64,000 nucleotides of DNA from Mycolicibacterium wolinskyi (GTDB lineage Bacteria; Actinomycetota; Actinomycetes; Mycobacteriales; Mycobacteriaceae), in NCBI RefSeq assembly GCF_002101965.1, contig NZ_LQQA01000023.1, positions 124,001 through 188,000 of the forward strand. Direction: 5' to 3'. The translations under genes and the position numbers were made by a program. Positions 34,011 to 41,416 of the stretch are shown here, piece by piece (position 1 is the stretch's first letter; the number at the start of each line of letters is the position of its first letter). A model generated the notes under the pieces. That model saw only the letters and a list, made by a program, of their open reading frames with translations. It had not been told where the DNA came from and did not search any database.

Positions 34011-34203
34011 TTGAGGTGGGCAACTCAGCAGACTCCCCGCGGAGGTTCTCGGCCGCCTACCCGACCCAAATTTGTGAAGTTTCTATCGAATATATGCATT
34101 CCCTATCGGTGAATACCCAACGGGCGCAACTGATCTTAGCGTTAAGAGGGTAATCGTCAACACGCCCGCCCACTTCGCGGGCATCTTTCAGGGAGTAGCC
34201 GTC

Positions 34204-34494
34204 ATGAAGTATCACATCGCACTCGGTGTCGCCGTCGCAGCAGCTCTCACCGTGGGAACGGCGACGGCCAATGCCGCCCCCACTGGTCCGTCCTCGGTGG
34301 ACCGGACCGTCAACGATCTCAAGGCTCAGGGTTACAACGTCATCGTCAACCGGGTGGGCGGTGCGCAAAGCGAAGACTGCGCGGTGCAACGGGTGCGGGC
34401 CGGACAGCGGCACGAGACGCGTGACTCGCGCGGAGGGGGTTCGATCAACACCACGGTGATATCGGAGACCGTCTACGTCGATGTGGCGTGCTGA
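34204..34494 (+). CDS. Small secreted protein of unknown function
   Basis: A 96-residue product with a Sec signal peptide: Lys3, a hydrophobic core ALGVAVAAALTVGTATANA and a likely cleavage after ANA, leaving a mature protein of about 72 residues that starts APTGPSS. The mature part has two cysteines (EDCAVQRV and the C-terminal VDVAC), which could form a disulfide, and ends in a beta-strand-like TVISETVYVDVAC. Similar short exported proteins occur widely in mycobacteria without assigned roles. AGGGAG lies about nine bases before the ATG. Confidence 0.72.
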   Translation: MKYHIALGVAVAAALTVGTATANAAPTGPSSVDRTVNDLKAQGYNVIVNRVGGAQSEDCAVQRVRAGQRHETRDSRGGGSINTTVISETVYVDVAC

Positions 34495-34526
34495 ACCGAT
34501 CGGCGTCCTGATGTCACACTGGCAGC

Positions 34527-34793
34527 ATGGGAATCTTGGGAAGCTCTGACGCCGATTTGCAGCGACGCATCGAGGATTTGGAGCGTCGGGTCGCAGCGTT
34601 GGAGCGCGCCGCGTCCGCGTCGGGTCATCCGGTTACGCCGACGCCGGTCGGCAGTCCCGGTGAGATTGTGGCCAGTGCGATTGTCCGCCAGTTGGCACTG
34701 CAGGGCAATAAGATCGCCGCGATCAAGCTGCTGCGTGACGAGACCGGGTTAGGCCTCAAGGAAGCGAAGGACGTCGTCGACGGCCTCGCCTAA
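34527..34793 (+). CDS. Small coiled-coil protein with ribosomal L7/L12 C-terminal-like domain
   Basis: An 88-residue protein. Residues about 8-32 (DLQRRIEDLERRVAALERAA) have a heptad pattern and should form a coiled coil, replacing the dimerisation domain of L7/L12. After a Pro/Gly-rich hinge, residues about 58-88 (KIAAIKLLRDETGLGLKEAK, then DVVDGL) match the helix-loop-helix of the L7/L12 C-terminal domain that recruits translational GTPases. It lacks the full-length domain, so factor binding is inference. It lies 32 bases behind the secreted protein gene and converges on the glycosylase gene with a four-base overlap. Confidence 0.75.
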   Translation: MGILGSSDADLQRRIEDLERRVAALERAASASGHPVTPTPVGSPGEIVASAIVRQLALQGNKIAAIKLLRDETGLGLKEAKDVVDGLA

Positions 34794-35278
34794 AGACTGA
34801 GCGCGGCGTGCCAGGCGGCCAGCTTGTCCGCATACCGCATGGTCTGAGCTGGGCTTGTCGACGGAACCCGCACTGTCGGCATCGGCGGCTCGGCCACCAG
34901 GCGACGAAAGTTCGCCTCGGCGGCGGCGCCGTTGAACAGCAGACGGGCGATCCCGTCGTGCGCCGCGAAGAACGCGTCAAAGTCATTGGGCGCCATGCTG
35001 TCCCGCTCGACCGCCGAGTCCAGACTGCCGACCCGCCGGCAGGATCGCAGGACATCCCAGACGGCGACGCCGTGGTCCTGCAACGCCGCAACCCGTTCGA
35101 GATATGGGGCCTGGTGATCGAATCCGAGGATCTCGGCGGTGATCCGCCAGAACGCGTTGCGCGGGTTGCCGTAGTACTGCTGACTGGCCAGCGACATCGC
35201 ACTCGGCATGTTGCCGAGGATCAGCACGCGCGATCGCGCGTCGGCAATGGGCGCCAGCCCGTACAGAGTCTCAGCCAC
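34790..35278 (-). CDS. DNA-deoxyinosine glycosylase (UDG family 6, HDG)
   Basis: A 162-residue member of the uracil-DNA glycosylase superfamily. Motif A is LILGNMPSAMSLASQQYYGN, with Asn in the position typical of hypoxanthine-DNA glycosylases, followed by PRNAFW. The C-terminal motif is VRVPSTSPAQ, where Ser-Pro replaces the His-Pro of other families. It should excise hypoxanthine formed by adenine deamination. The gene is the downstream member of a pair with the polysaccharide deacetylase gene (8-base overlap). Confidence 0.8.
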   Translation of the reverse strand: MAETLYGLAPIADARSRVLILGNMPSAMSLASQQYYGNPRNAFWRITAEILGFDHQAPYLERVAALQDHGVAVWDVLRSCRRVGSLDSAVERDSMAPNDFDAFFAAHDGIARLLFNGAAAEANFRRLVAEPPMPTVRVPSTSPAQTMRYADKLAAWHAALSL

Positions 35279-35978
35279 CGGACTTCAGCAGTTCGGATAC
35301 AGTGACGAATCGGTAACCGTCGGAGCGTAATTCGTCAACGATGCGGGGAATCGCGGCTCGCGAGGCTTCGCGGCTGTCGTACATGACGTGCAGCAGGATG
35401 ATCGACCCGGGCCGAACCTCGTCGAGTGTCTCCGCCACGATCGCATCCGCGTCAGCGCCGGTTGCCGAATCGGGTTCGACGTCCCACGTCACCGAAATGC
35501 GATTGCGCTCGGACAGGTAATGCGGTAGCGCCCAGAGCTTTTTGCCATACGGCGGGCGGAATGTGATCGGGCCTTGGTAGCCGGTGGCCCGGATCGCGGC
35601 ATCGGTGCGTTCGACTTCGTCTGCCACGGTGTCCGGTGACATCAACACCATGCGCCAGTGCGAATAGCTGTGATTGCCGATCTCGTGGCCGGCGGCAGCG
35701 ATGGCTTTGCCCTGCGCGGGTGCTGCTTCCAATTCACGGCCGGTGAGATAGAACGTCGCAGGTACATGGGCGTCGGCAAGGATCTTCAACACCTCGGCTG
35801 TCAGATCTGTTGGGCCGTCATCAAGCGTCAGCGCCACCACCTTGTCCGTCGTCTCGACTCGGTCCACCAGTCGGCCGGCCAATTGGAACGTCCGCGCATT
35901 CGAAACCCAATACCCGCCCGCCGCCGCCGCGATGATCACGACCAGAACCGCGGACACACCCCACAACCAACGTCGCAC
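35271..35978 (-). CDS. Membrane-anchored polysaccharide deacetylase (NodB family)
   Basis: A 235-residue protein with an N-terminal membrane anchor (about residues 5-26) and a NodB catalytic domain outside the membrane. All five family motifs are present: TLDDGPTD, GNHSYSH (HxxxH metal site), FRPPYGKK, a Trp in VTWDVEPDS and LLHVMYDS with the last catalytic His. It probably removes acetyl groups from cell-wall peptidoglycan or another glycan using a divalent metal. It overlaps the downstream glycosylase gene by eight bases. Upstream is a repeat-bearing intergenic region. Confidence 0.85.
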   Translation of the reverse strand: MRRWLWGVSAVLVVIIAAAAGGYWVSNARTFQLAGRLVDRVETTDKVVALTLDDGPTDLTAEVLKILADAHVPATFYLTGRELEAAPAQGKAIAAAGHEIGNHSYSHWRMVLMSPDTVADEVERTDAAIRATGYQGPITFRPPYGKKLWALPHYLSERNRISVTWDVEPDSATGADADAIVAETLDEVRPGSIILLHVMYDSREASRAAIPRIVDELRSDGYRFVTVSELLKSGG

Positions 35979-35997
35979 CTTGTCTGTATACCCGGGC

Positions 35998-36052
35998 GCG
36001 CGTTTGTCACGTTGGAGTGGCGGTGGGCTGTGATTGCCACGCTGGTGTGACA
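35998..36052. repeat. Tandem structured repeat, copy 1
   Basis: This 55-base unit recurs 92 bases downstream with two substitutions (at 36003 and in GGTGTGA/GGCGTGA). Its ends TGTCAC and GTGACA are inverted and the inner arms GTGGC/GCCAC also pair, so each copy can fold into an interrupted hairpin. Confidence 0.8.
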
Positions 36053-36089
36053 GTGGGCGGTGTGGCGGGGGTTTGGCTGTGGGTGTGGT

Positions 36090-36151
36090 GCGCGCTTGTC
36101 ACGTTGGAGTGGCGGTGGGCTGTGATTGCCACGCTGGCGTGACAACGCGCG
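36090..36151. repeat. Tandem structured repeat, copy 2, inside a long hairpin
   Basis: The second repeat copy (36090-36144) is flanked by GCGCGC on both sides, so the whole region folds into a hairpin. Its outer stem pairs GCGCGC plus TTGTCACG with CGTGACAA plus CGCGCGC (one bulged base); after a six-base internal loop TGGC pairs with GCCA. It lies between the divergently unrelated deacetylase promoter and the monooxygenase terminator. Confidence 0.75.
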
Positions 36152-36209
36152 CCCGACACTCAGCGGCCAAACACACTCGGCAACCAACCACACCCACCAC
36201 ACACACGCG

Positions 36210-36249
36210 GGCGCCCCGAACGGAGTGGGGGTGTCACGTCCGGGGCGCC
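36210..36249 (-). terminator. Hairpin behind the flavin monooxygenase gene
   Basis: GGCGCCCCG and CGGGGCGCC form a perfect 9-base stem with a 22-base loop, starting 15 bases after the monooxygenase stop codon in its direction of transcription. No T-run follows, as is usual for mycobacterial hairpin terminators. Confidence 0.55.
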
Positions 36250-36263
36250 ATGTCGTGTGGTCG

Positions 36264-38093
36264 TCAGCTCAGGTGATGGACCTCCTGCAGGCCGTACACC
36301 GGCGTCGCGAGCCCTTCATGGCGGGCCTTTAGCTGCAACGCCAAATACAGTGAATAGTGGCGTGATTGGTGGAGGTTGCCGCCGTGGAACCACAGGTTTT
36401 CCTGTTGGGTCGGCTTCCACATGTTGCGTTGTTCGCCTTCCCAGGGGCCGGGATCCTTGGTGGTCCCGGAGCCGAGCCCCCAGACCTTGCCGACCTTATC
36501 GGCCACGTCTTGACCGATAAGGTCGGCGGCCCAGCCGTTCATCGAGCCGAACCCCGTCGCGTAGACGACGACGTCGGCAGGCAGTTCGGTGCCGTCGGCG
36601 AGGATCACCGAGTTCTCGGTGAGCCGGTCCACCTGCCCGTGCGCCAGTTTGATGCTGCCGTCGGCGATCAGGTCCGAGGCGCCGACGTCGATGTAGTAGC
36701 CCGAGCCGCGGCGCAGGTATTTCATGAACAGCCCGGAGTCGTCGTCACCGAAATCGAGATCGAAGCCGGCGGCTTCCAAGCGTGCGTAGAAGTCCTTGTC
36801 ACGCTGGCGAATTGCATCGTAGATCGGCCGTTGGAAGTCGGCCATGATGCGGTAGGGCAGTGACGCGAACGTGAGATCGGCCTTCTCGGTGGTCATCCCG
36901 GCAGCCACTGCGCGCTCCGAGTACAGATCGCCGAGGCCGATTTCCATCAGCGAGTCCGACTTGACGATGTGTGTCGAGGACCGCTGCACCATCGTGACGT
37001 CGACGTCGTTCTCGTAGAGCGCCTTGCAGATGTCGTGTGCGGAGTTGTTGGAGCCGATCACGACGGCGCGCTTGCCCACGTACCGATCGGGACCCGGGTG
37101 GTGGCTCGAATGGTGCTGATCGCCGCGGAACAGCTCTTGCCCCGGCAGCACCGGGATGTTCGGCTTGCCCGACATGCCGGTCGCGAGCACAAGGTGGACG
37201 GGCCGCAGCGTGACGCGTTCGCCCTTGCGGTCGACCTCGACCGTCCAGCGCTGCTCTTTCTCGTCGTAGGACGCGGACAGGCACGTCGTGGAGTTCCAGT
37301 ACGGCACCTCCATGACGCGCGTGTAGAACTCCAGCCAGTCGCCGATCTTGTCTTTCGGCGCGAACACCGGCCAGTTGGCCGGGAACGGCAGATACGGGAG
37401 GTGGTCGTACCAGACCGGGTCGTGCAGGCACAGCGACTTGTAGCGCTTGCGCCACTGGTCGCCGGGCCGTTCGTGCTTGTCGACGACGATCGCAGGCACG
37501 CCGAGCTGGCGAAGCCGAGCGCCGAGCGCGATACCGCCCTGGCCGCCGCCGATCACCACGATGTAGGGCTGCTCGGTGTAGCCGAGGGTCAGCTCCTCAT
37601 CGAGCCGCTTCTCGGCCCACGACCGGGTGTCGGGGTCGGAGCCGTGCACGGCGCCCAGCGGGCGGGTGGCGCCCTTGCGCTCCTCGTGACCCTTGAGTTC
37701 CTGCAGCGTCGTCAGCAGGGTCCAGGCCTTGTCGTCGCGGAGCCGCAGGTGCCCGTTGCCACGGCCGGTCGCCGTCTCGAACTCGATGAACGCCGACGTG
37801 ATGACGGCGTCGCCGTCGAAATCCTCGGTCGGGGTCTCCCTGGTGCGAAAGCCCGACGGGTCGGTGTCGTGCAGGCGTGCCGTCAGCATGTCGCCGATGC
37901 CCTCGTGTCCCTCGACCGTCTTGATGTTCCAGGTGAACGCGACGAGGTCCCGCCAGAAGCTGTCGGTGGCGAACTTGTCGAGGACACGGTCGATGTCCCG
38001 CGCGGCGAGCGCGGCCTCGAATTCGGCCAGCCAGGCGTCGACCCGCTCTTGCGGTGACAGTGTGGCCAGCGGTGCAACGGTGGTCTGAGTCAT
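36264..38093 (-). CDS. Flavin-containing monooxygenase with N-terminal NTF2-like domain
   Basis: A 609-residue fusion. Residues about 15-140 are an NTF2/SnoaL-like domain (WLAEFEAALAARDIDRVLDK). Residues about 175-600 are a class B flavin monooxygenase: FAD Rossmann motif VVIGGGQGGIALG (182-187), PGDQWRKRY, LFRGDQHHSSHH in the position of the FMO/BVMO fingerprint, NADPH Rossmann motif VVIGSNNSAHD (347-352) and ATGFGS near the end. It should insert oxygen into a ketone or heteroatom. The ATG at 38093 begins MTQTTVAP; a longer frame runs into the regulatory region. It is divergent from a butanediol dehydrogenase gene, suggesting shared control. Confidence 0.86.
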   Translation of the reverse strand: MTQTTVAPLATLSPQERVDAWLAEFEAALAARDIDRVLDKFATDSFWRDLVAFTWNIKTVEGHEGIGDMLTARLHDTDPSGFRTRETPTEDFDGDAVITSAFIEFETATGRGNGHLRLRDDKAWTLLTTLQELKGHEERKGATRPLGAVHGSDPDTRSWAEKRLDEELTLGYTEQPYIVVIGGGQGGIALGARLRQLGVPAIVVDKHERPGDQWRKRYKSLCLHDPVWYDHLPYLPFPANWPVFAPKDKIGDWLEFYTRVMEVPYWNSTTCLSASYDEKEQRWTVEVDRKGERVTLRPVHLVLATGMSGKPNIPVLPGQELFRGDQHHSSHHPGPDRYVGKRAVVIGSNNSAHDICKALYENDVDVTMVQRSSTHIVKSDSLMEIGLGDLYSERAVAAGMTTEKADLTFASLPYRIMADFQRPIYDAIRQRDKDFYARLEAAGFDLDFGDDDSGLFMKYLRRGSGYYIDVGASDLIADGSIKLAHGQVDRLTENSVILADGTELPADVVVYATGFGSMNGWAADLIGQDVADKVGKVWGLGSGTTKDPGPWEGEQRNMWKPTQQENLWFHGGNLHQSRHYSLYLALQLKARHEGLATPVYGLQEVHHLS

Positions 38094-38120
38094 GTGGCCT
38101 AGCGCACACTGCGCGGCAAG

Positions 38121-38195
38121 GTTGCGACAAGGGTTGCACGGGGTTGCAGGGAGGCGTCTGTTTGCTTGCGGAAACAAGGCGCAACGGGTTGCAAC
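38121..38195. promoter_or_regulatory. GTTGC repeat cluster between the divergent monooxygenase and butanediol dehydrogenase genes
   Basis: GTTGC occurs at 38121, 38133 and 38143 (about one helical turn apart), then GCAAC at 38181 pairs with GTTGC at 38188 and another GCAAC at 38191. This mix of direct and inverted five-base units in a 140-base divergent promoter region suggests a cooperative operator, perhaps for the GAF-domain regulator encoded downstream. Confidence 0.5.
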
Positions 38196-38233
38196 TCTTA
38201 CGCCATGTGTTGCCGGTCACCTAGAACAGCCAC

Positions 38234-39280
38234 ATGAAAGCAGCCGTGTACTACGGACCGAACAAGGTCGAGGTCGCCGACGTTCCCGAGCCGCAACCGA
38301 GGCCGGGCACCGTCAAACTCAAGGTCGGATTCAACGGGATTTGCGGCACTGACCTGCATGAATACTATGCGGGCCCGATCTTTGTGCCGACGGAGCCGCA
38401 TCCACTGACCGGCCAGCAGTTGCCGCTGACCATGGGTCACGAGTTCTCGGGCACCGTCACTGACGTCGGCCCGGGCGTCACCGACTTCGCGCCGGGCGAC
38501 CGGGTCGCCGTCGAACCGATCTACCGGTGCGGAAAGTGTGCTCCCTGCCGGGCCGGCACATACAACATCTGCCAGCAGATCGGCTTTCACGGGCTCATGT
38601 CCGACGGCGGCATGGCCGAATACACCGTCGTGCCCACCAACATGCTGCACCGGTTGCCGGACAACGTGTCGTTGGAGCTCGGTGCGCTCGTGGAACCGAT
38701 GTCGGTGGCCTATCACGCGGCCACCCTCGGCGAGGTGGGTCCGCTGCACACCGCGGTCATCTTCGGTGCGGGCCCGATCGGCATCGGTCTGTGGTTCGCA
38801 CTGCGCGGCAAAGGTCTCGACTCGGTGTTCGTGTCCGAGCCGTCGCCCACCCGGCGTGCGGCGATCGAGGCGCTGGGCGCCAAGACCCTCGATCCCACCC
38901 AGATCGACGTCCCCGCCTTCATCGCCGACCACACCGAGGGCCGCGGGGCCGACGCCGCGTTCGACGCCGCCGGGGTCGCGCCGGCCATCGAGGCGGCGAC
39001 GGCCAGTGTGGGTGCCCGCAAGCCCACGATCAGCGTGGCGATCTACGAGAAGCCGCTCACGACGCCGCTGCTGAACCTGGTGATGAACGAGTCCCGGATC
39101 CAGGGCTCGCTGTGTTACACATCCGCCGACTTCGAAGCCGTCATCGAGCTGATGTCGCAAGGCGTGTACGACACCACGGGCTGGGTGACGCCGATCGGCA
39201 TCGACGATGTCATCGACGAAGGGTTCGAGGCCCTGCATGCGGGAACCAAGATGAAGGTTCTCGTCGATCCCGCCAACTGA
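38234..39280 (+). CDS. Zinc-dependent 2,3-butanediol/alcohol dehydrogenase (MDR family)
   Basis: A 348-residue medium-chain dehydrogenase. The catalytic zinc site is FNGICGTDLHEY (Cys37) and GHEFSGTV; the structural zinc loop is YRCGKCAPCRAGTYNIC with four cysteines; the NAD-binding Rossmann turn is VIFGAGPIGIGL. The insertion and LHEYYAGP resemble (R,R)-butanediol dehydrogenases, which interconvert 2,3-butanediol and acetoin. It is followed 24 bases later by an acetoin reductase-like SDR and then a GAF regulator. Confidence 0.84.
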   Translation: MKAAVYYGPNKVEVADVPEPQPRPGTVKLKVGFNGICGTDLHEYYAGPIFVPTEPHPLTGQQLPLTMGHEFSGTVTDVGPGVTDFAPGDRVAVEPIYRCGKCAPCRAGTYNICQQIGFHGLMSDGGMAEYTVVPTNMLHRLPDNVSLELGALVEPMSVAYHAATLGEVGPLHTAVIFGAGPIGIGLWFALRGKGLDSVFVSEPSPTRRAAIEALGAKTLDPTQIDVPAFIADHTEGRGADAAFDAAGVAPAIEAATASVGARKPTISVAIYEKPLTTPLLNLVMNESRIQGSLCYTSADFEAVIELMSQGVYDTTGWVTPIGIDDVIDEGFEALHAGTKMKVLVDPAN

Positions 39281-39304
39281 TCCAGAAACCAAGTAGGAGA
39301 ACAC

Positions 39305-40084
39305 ATGTCACTTGAAGGCAAGGTCGCGCTGGTCACCGGCGCGGGCCGGGGTATCGGACGCGGGATCGCGCTGCGGCTGGCTCGGGACGGCGCCGACGTC
39401 GCGCTGGTCGACGTGGCGAGCGACGGCATCGATGCGGTGGCCGACGAGGTATCTGCGATCGGTTCCAAGGCGACGACGTTCGTCGCCGACGTCAGCGACC
39501 GCGACGCCGTGTATGCCGCGGTCGAGCACGCCGCGAACGCACTCGGCGGGTTCGACGTGATGGTGAACAACGCCGGCATCGCCCTGGTCGGGCCGATCGC
39601 CGATGTCACGCCCGCCGAGGTCGCGCGCGTGTGGTCGATCAACGTCGACGGCGTGCTGTGGGGCATCCAGGCGGCCGCGGCGAAGTTCATCGAGCTCGGC
39701 CGACCCGGCCGCATCATCAACGCGTCATCGATCGCCGGTCACGACGGTTTCGGGATGCTCGGCGTGTACAGCGCGAGCAAGTTCGCGGTGCGCGGGCTGA
39801 CCCAGGCCGCGGCCAAGGAGTACGCGTCGGCGGGTATCACTGTGAACGCGTACTGCCCGGGCATCGTCGGCACCGACATGTGGGTGGAGATCGACAAGAG
39901 GTTCGCCGAACTGACCGGAGCCGAGGTCGGCGAGACGTTCAAGCAGTACGTCGGCGGCATCGCGCTCGGCCGGCCGGAAACCCCCGATGACGTCGCCGGA
40001 TTCGTCTCCTACCTGGCCGGGCCCGATGCGGCGTACATGACCGGGCAGGCCGGGTTGATCGACGGCGGCCTGGTGTATCGGTAG
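39305..40084 (+). CDS. Short-chain dehydrogenase, acetoin/diacetyl reductase-like
   Basis: A 259-residue classical SDR. The cofactor motif is TGAGRGIG (11-18), NNAG at 88-91, the active-site Ser in INASSIAG (about 141-142) and the catalytic Tyr155/Lys159 in YSASK. IDGGLVYR at the C-terminus and the CPGIVGTDMW loop resemble meso-butanediol dehydrogenase/acetoin reductase (BudC type). AGTAGGAG precedes the ATG by eight bases. With the zinc dehydrogenase it could convert butanediol, acetoin and diacetyl; other vicinal diols are equally possible. Confidence 0.82.
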   Translation: MSLEGKVALVTGAGRGIGRGIALRLARDGADVALVDVASDGIDAVADEVSAIGSKATTFVADVSDRDAVYAAVEHAANALGGFDVMVNNAGIALVGPIADVTPAEVARVWSINVDGVLWGIQAAAAKFIELGRPGRIINASSIAGHDGFGMLGVYSASKFAVRGLTQAAAKEYASAGITVNAYCPGIVGTDMWVEIDKRFAELTGAEVGETFKQYVGGIALGRPETPDDVAGFVSYLAGPDAAYMTGQAGLIDGGLVYR

Positions 40085-40128
40085 GGCGAGTCGGCATTAA
40101 CTTGTGACGTGGAGCACAATCGTGGGTG

Positions 40129-41412
40129 ATGGCCGGTTCGTCAGTACCTGAGCCCGCGGTCGCGCCCGGCGACGACCCGCGGCGCTACGCCATGCTGCTG
40201 TCGGAGGTCTACGACGCCACCATGTCGGGCGCCCGGGCACCGGCGCGGCCGCGCGCGTTGATCGCCGACTCGTGGAATCGGCTGCTGGGCAAGGGTATTC
40301 ATCCCGAGCATCATTTTCCGCCGGATATCGACACGAGCGGGCTGGACATGCTGCGGCAGTCCTCGGGGTTGCTGACGGTCCTCGACGACGTTTCGCGCGG
40401 GCTGGAGTCTGTGATCGAGGAGGGTGACAACATCCTGGTCATGGCGGATGCCAGGGGCCGGGTGCTGTGGCGTTCCGGCTCGCCGCGCGTGCTCAATTTC
40501 GCCGACCGGCTCGGCTTCATCGAGGGCGCGTCGTGGAGTGAGAGCTCGGTCGGTACCAATGGCATCGGAACGGCGCTGGCCTCCCACCGCGCGGTGCAGA
40601 TCTTTTCCGCCGAGCATTTCCTGCGCAGCCACCACCCCTGGACGTGCGCGGGTGCGCCGATCCGCGATCCGCGCACCGGTCATGTGATCGGGATCGTCGA
40701 CGTGTCCGGCCCCGCCGCGACAGTGCACCCGACGACGGTCGCACTCGTCGATCTGGTGGCCCGGCTCGCCGAGTCGAAACTGCGTGAAGCACACGACCGC
40801 ACCCTCAACCGGTTGCGTACGGTGTCGGCGCCAATCCTCGCCCGGATGGGCAGTCCCGCGCTCGCGGTCGATCCGCACGGGTGGGTCGCGGCGGTGGACT
40901 CACTACCGCTGCACAACCGAATCCTCTTGCCGGAGAACGGAATGCCGGGACGGGTGTGGATCCCGCCGCTGGGCATGTGTGACGTGGAGTCGCTGCCGGA
41001 CGGCTGGCTGGTGCGGGTCACCAGTGACGCCGAATCCAGCCCCATGGTGTCGCGGGTGACCCTCGATCTACGGGACGGGAACGAACCGTCGCTGGAGATG
41101 GTGGGCCAGTTCGGCAGCTGGCGGCGGGGCATCTCCACGCGACACGCCGAGATCCTGCTGGTGCTGGCCACCTGTCCGCAAGGGCGGTCGGCGCCCGAAC
41201 TCGCCGAAGACCTCTACGGTGACCGGTCGCGGGTGGTGACGGTCCGCGCCGAGATGTCGCGCCTGCGTAAGCAGTTCGTCGGTCTGGTGGCAGGCAAGCC
41301 GTACCGCTTCGGGGATTCGGTGGCCGTCGACGTGCGGTATCCCCAAGACTTGTCAACGCTTCTCACCTCTTCGACGGCGCCGGCCGTGCGGGCGGCCCGC
41401 GGGATACCGTGA
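40129..41412 (+). CDS. GAF-domain transcriptional activator (AcoR-like N-terminus, no sigma-54 AAA+ domain)
   Basis: A 427-residue regulator. Residues about 35-215 resemble the signal-sensing part of AcoR-type activators: RALIADSWNRLLGKGIHPEH, DRLGFIEGASWSESSVGTNG and HPWTCAGAPIRDP in the GAF domain. The AAA+ module of sigma-54 activators is missing; after a linker (about 230-330) comes a winged-helix-like DNA-binding domain (STRHAEILLVLATCPQGRSA, then RAEMSRLRKQF). Similar proteins control alcohol, diol and ketone metabolism in actinobacteria. It probably controls the butanediol dehydrogenase genes and the divergent monooxygenase. GTG at 40126 or ATG at 40129 could start it. Confidence 0.78.
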   Translation: MAGSSVPEPAVAPGDDPRRYAMLLSEVYDATMSGARAPARPRALIADSWNRLLGKGIHPEHHFPPDIDTSGLDMLRQSSGLLTVLDDVSRGLESVIEEGDNILVMADARGRVLWRSGSPRVLNFADRLGFIEGASWSESSVGTNGIGTALASHRAVQIFSAEHFLRSHHPWTCAGAPIRDPRTGHVIGIVDVSGPAATVHPTTVALVDLVARLAESKLREAHDRTLNRLRTVSAPILARMGSPALAVDPHGWVAAVDSLPLHNRILLPENGMPGRVWIPPLGMCDVESLPDGWLVRVTSDAESSPMVSRVTLDLRDGNEPSLEMVGQFGSWRRGISTRHAEILLVLATCPQGRSAPELAEDLYGDRSRVVTVRAEMSRLRKQFVGLVAGKPYRFGDSVAVDVRYPQDLSTLLTSSTAPAVRAARGIP

Positions 41413-41416
41413 CGGG

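Noticed and set aside
35998..36151. Tandem repeats considered as a CRISPR array
   Set aside because: Only two units, 55 bases long with a 37-base gap, internal hairpins and no cas genes nearby.
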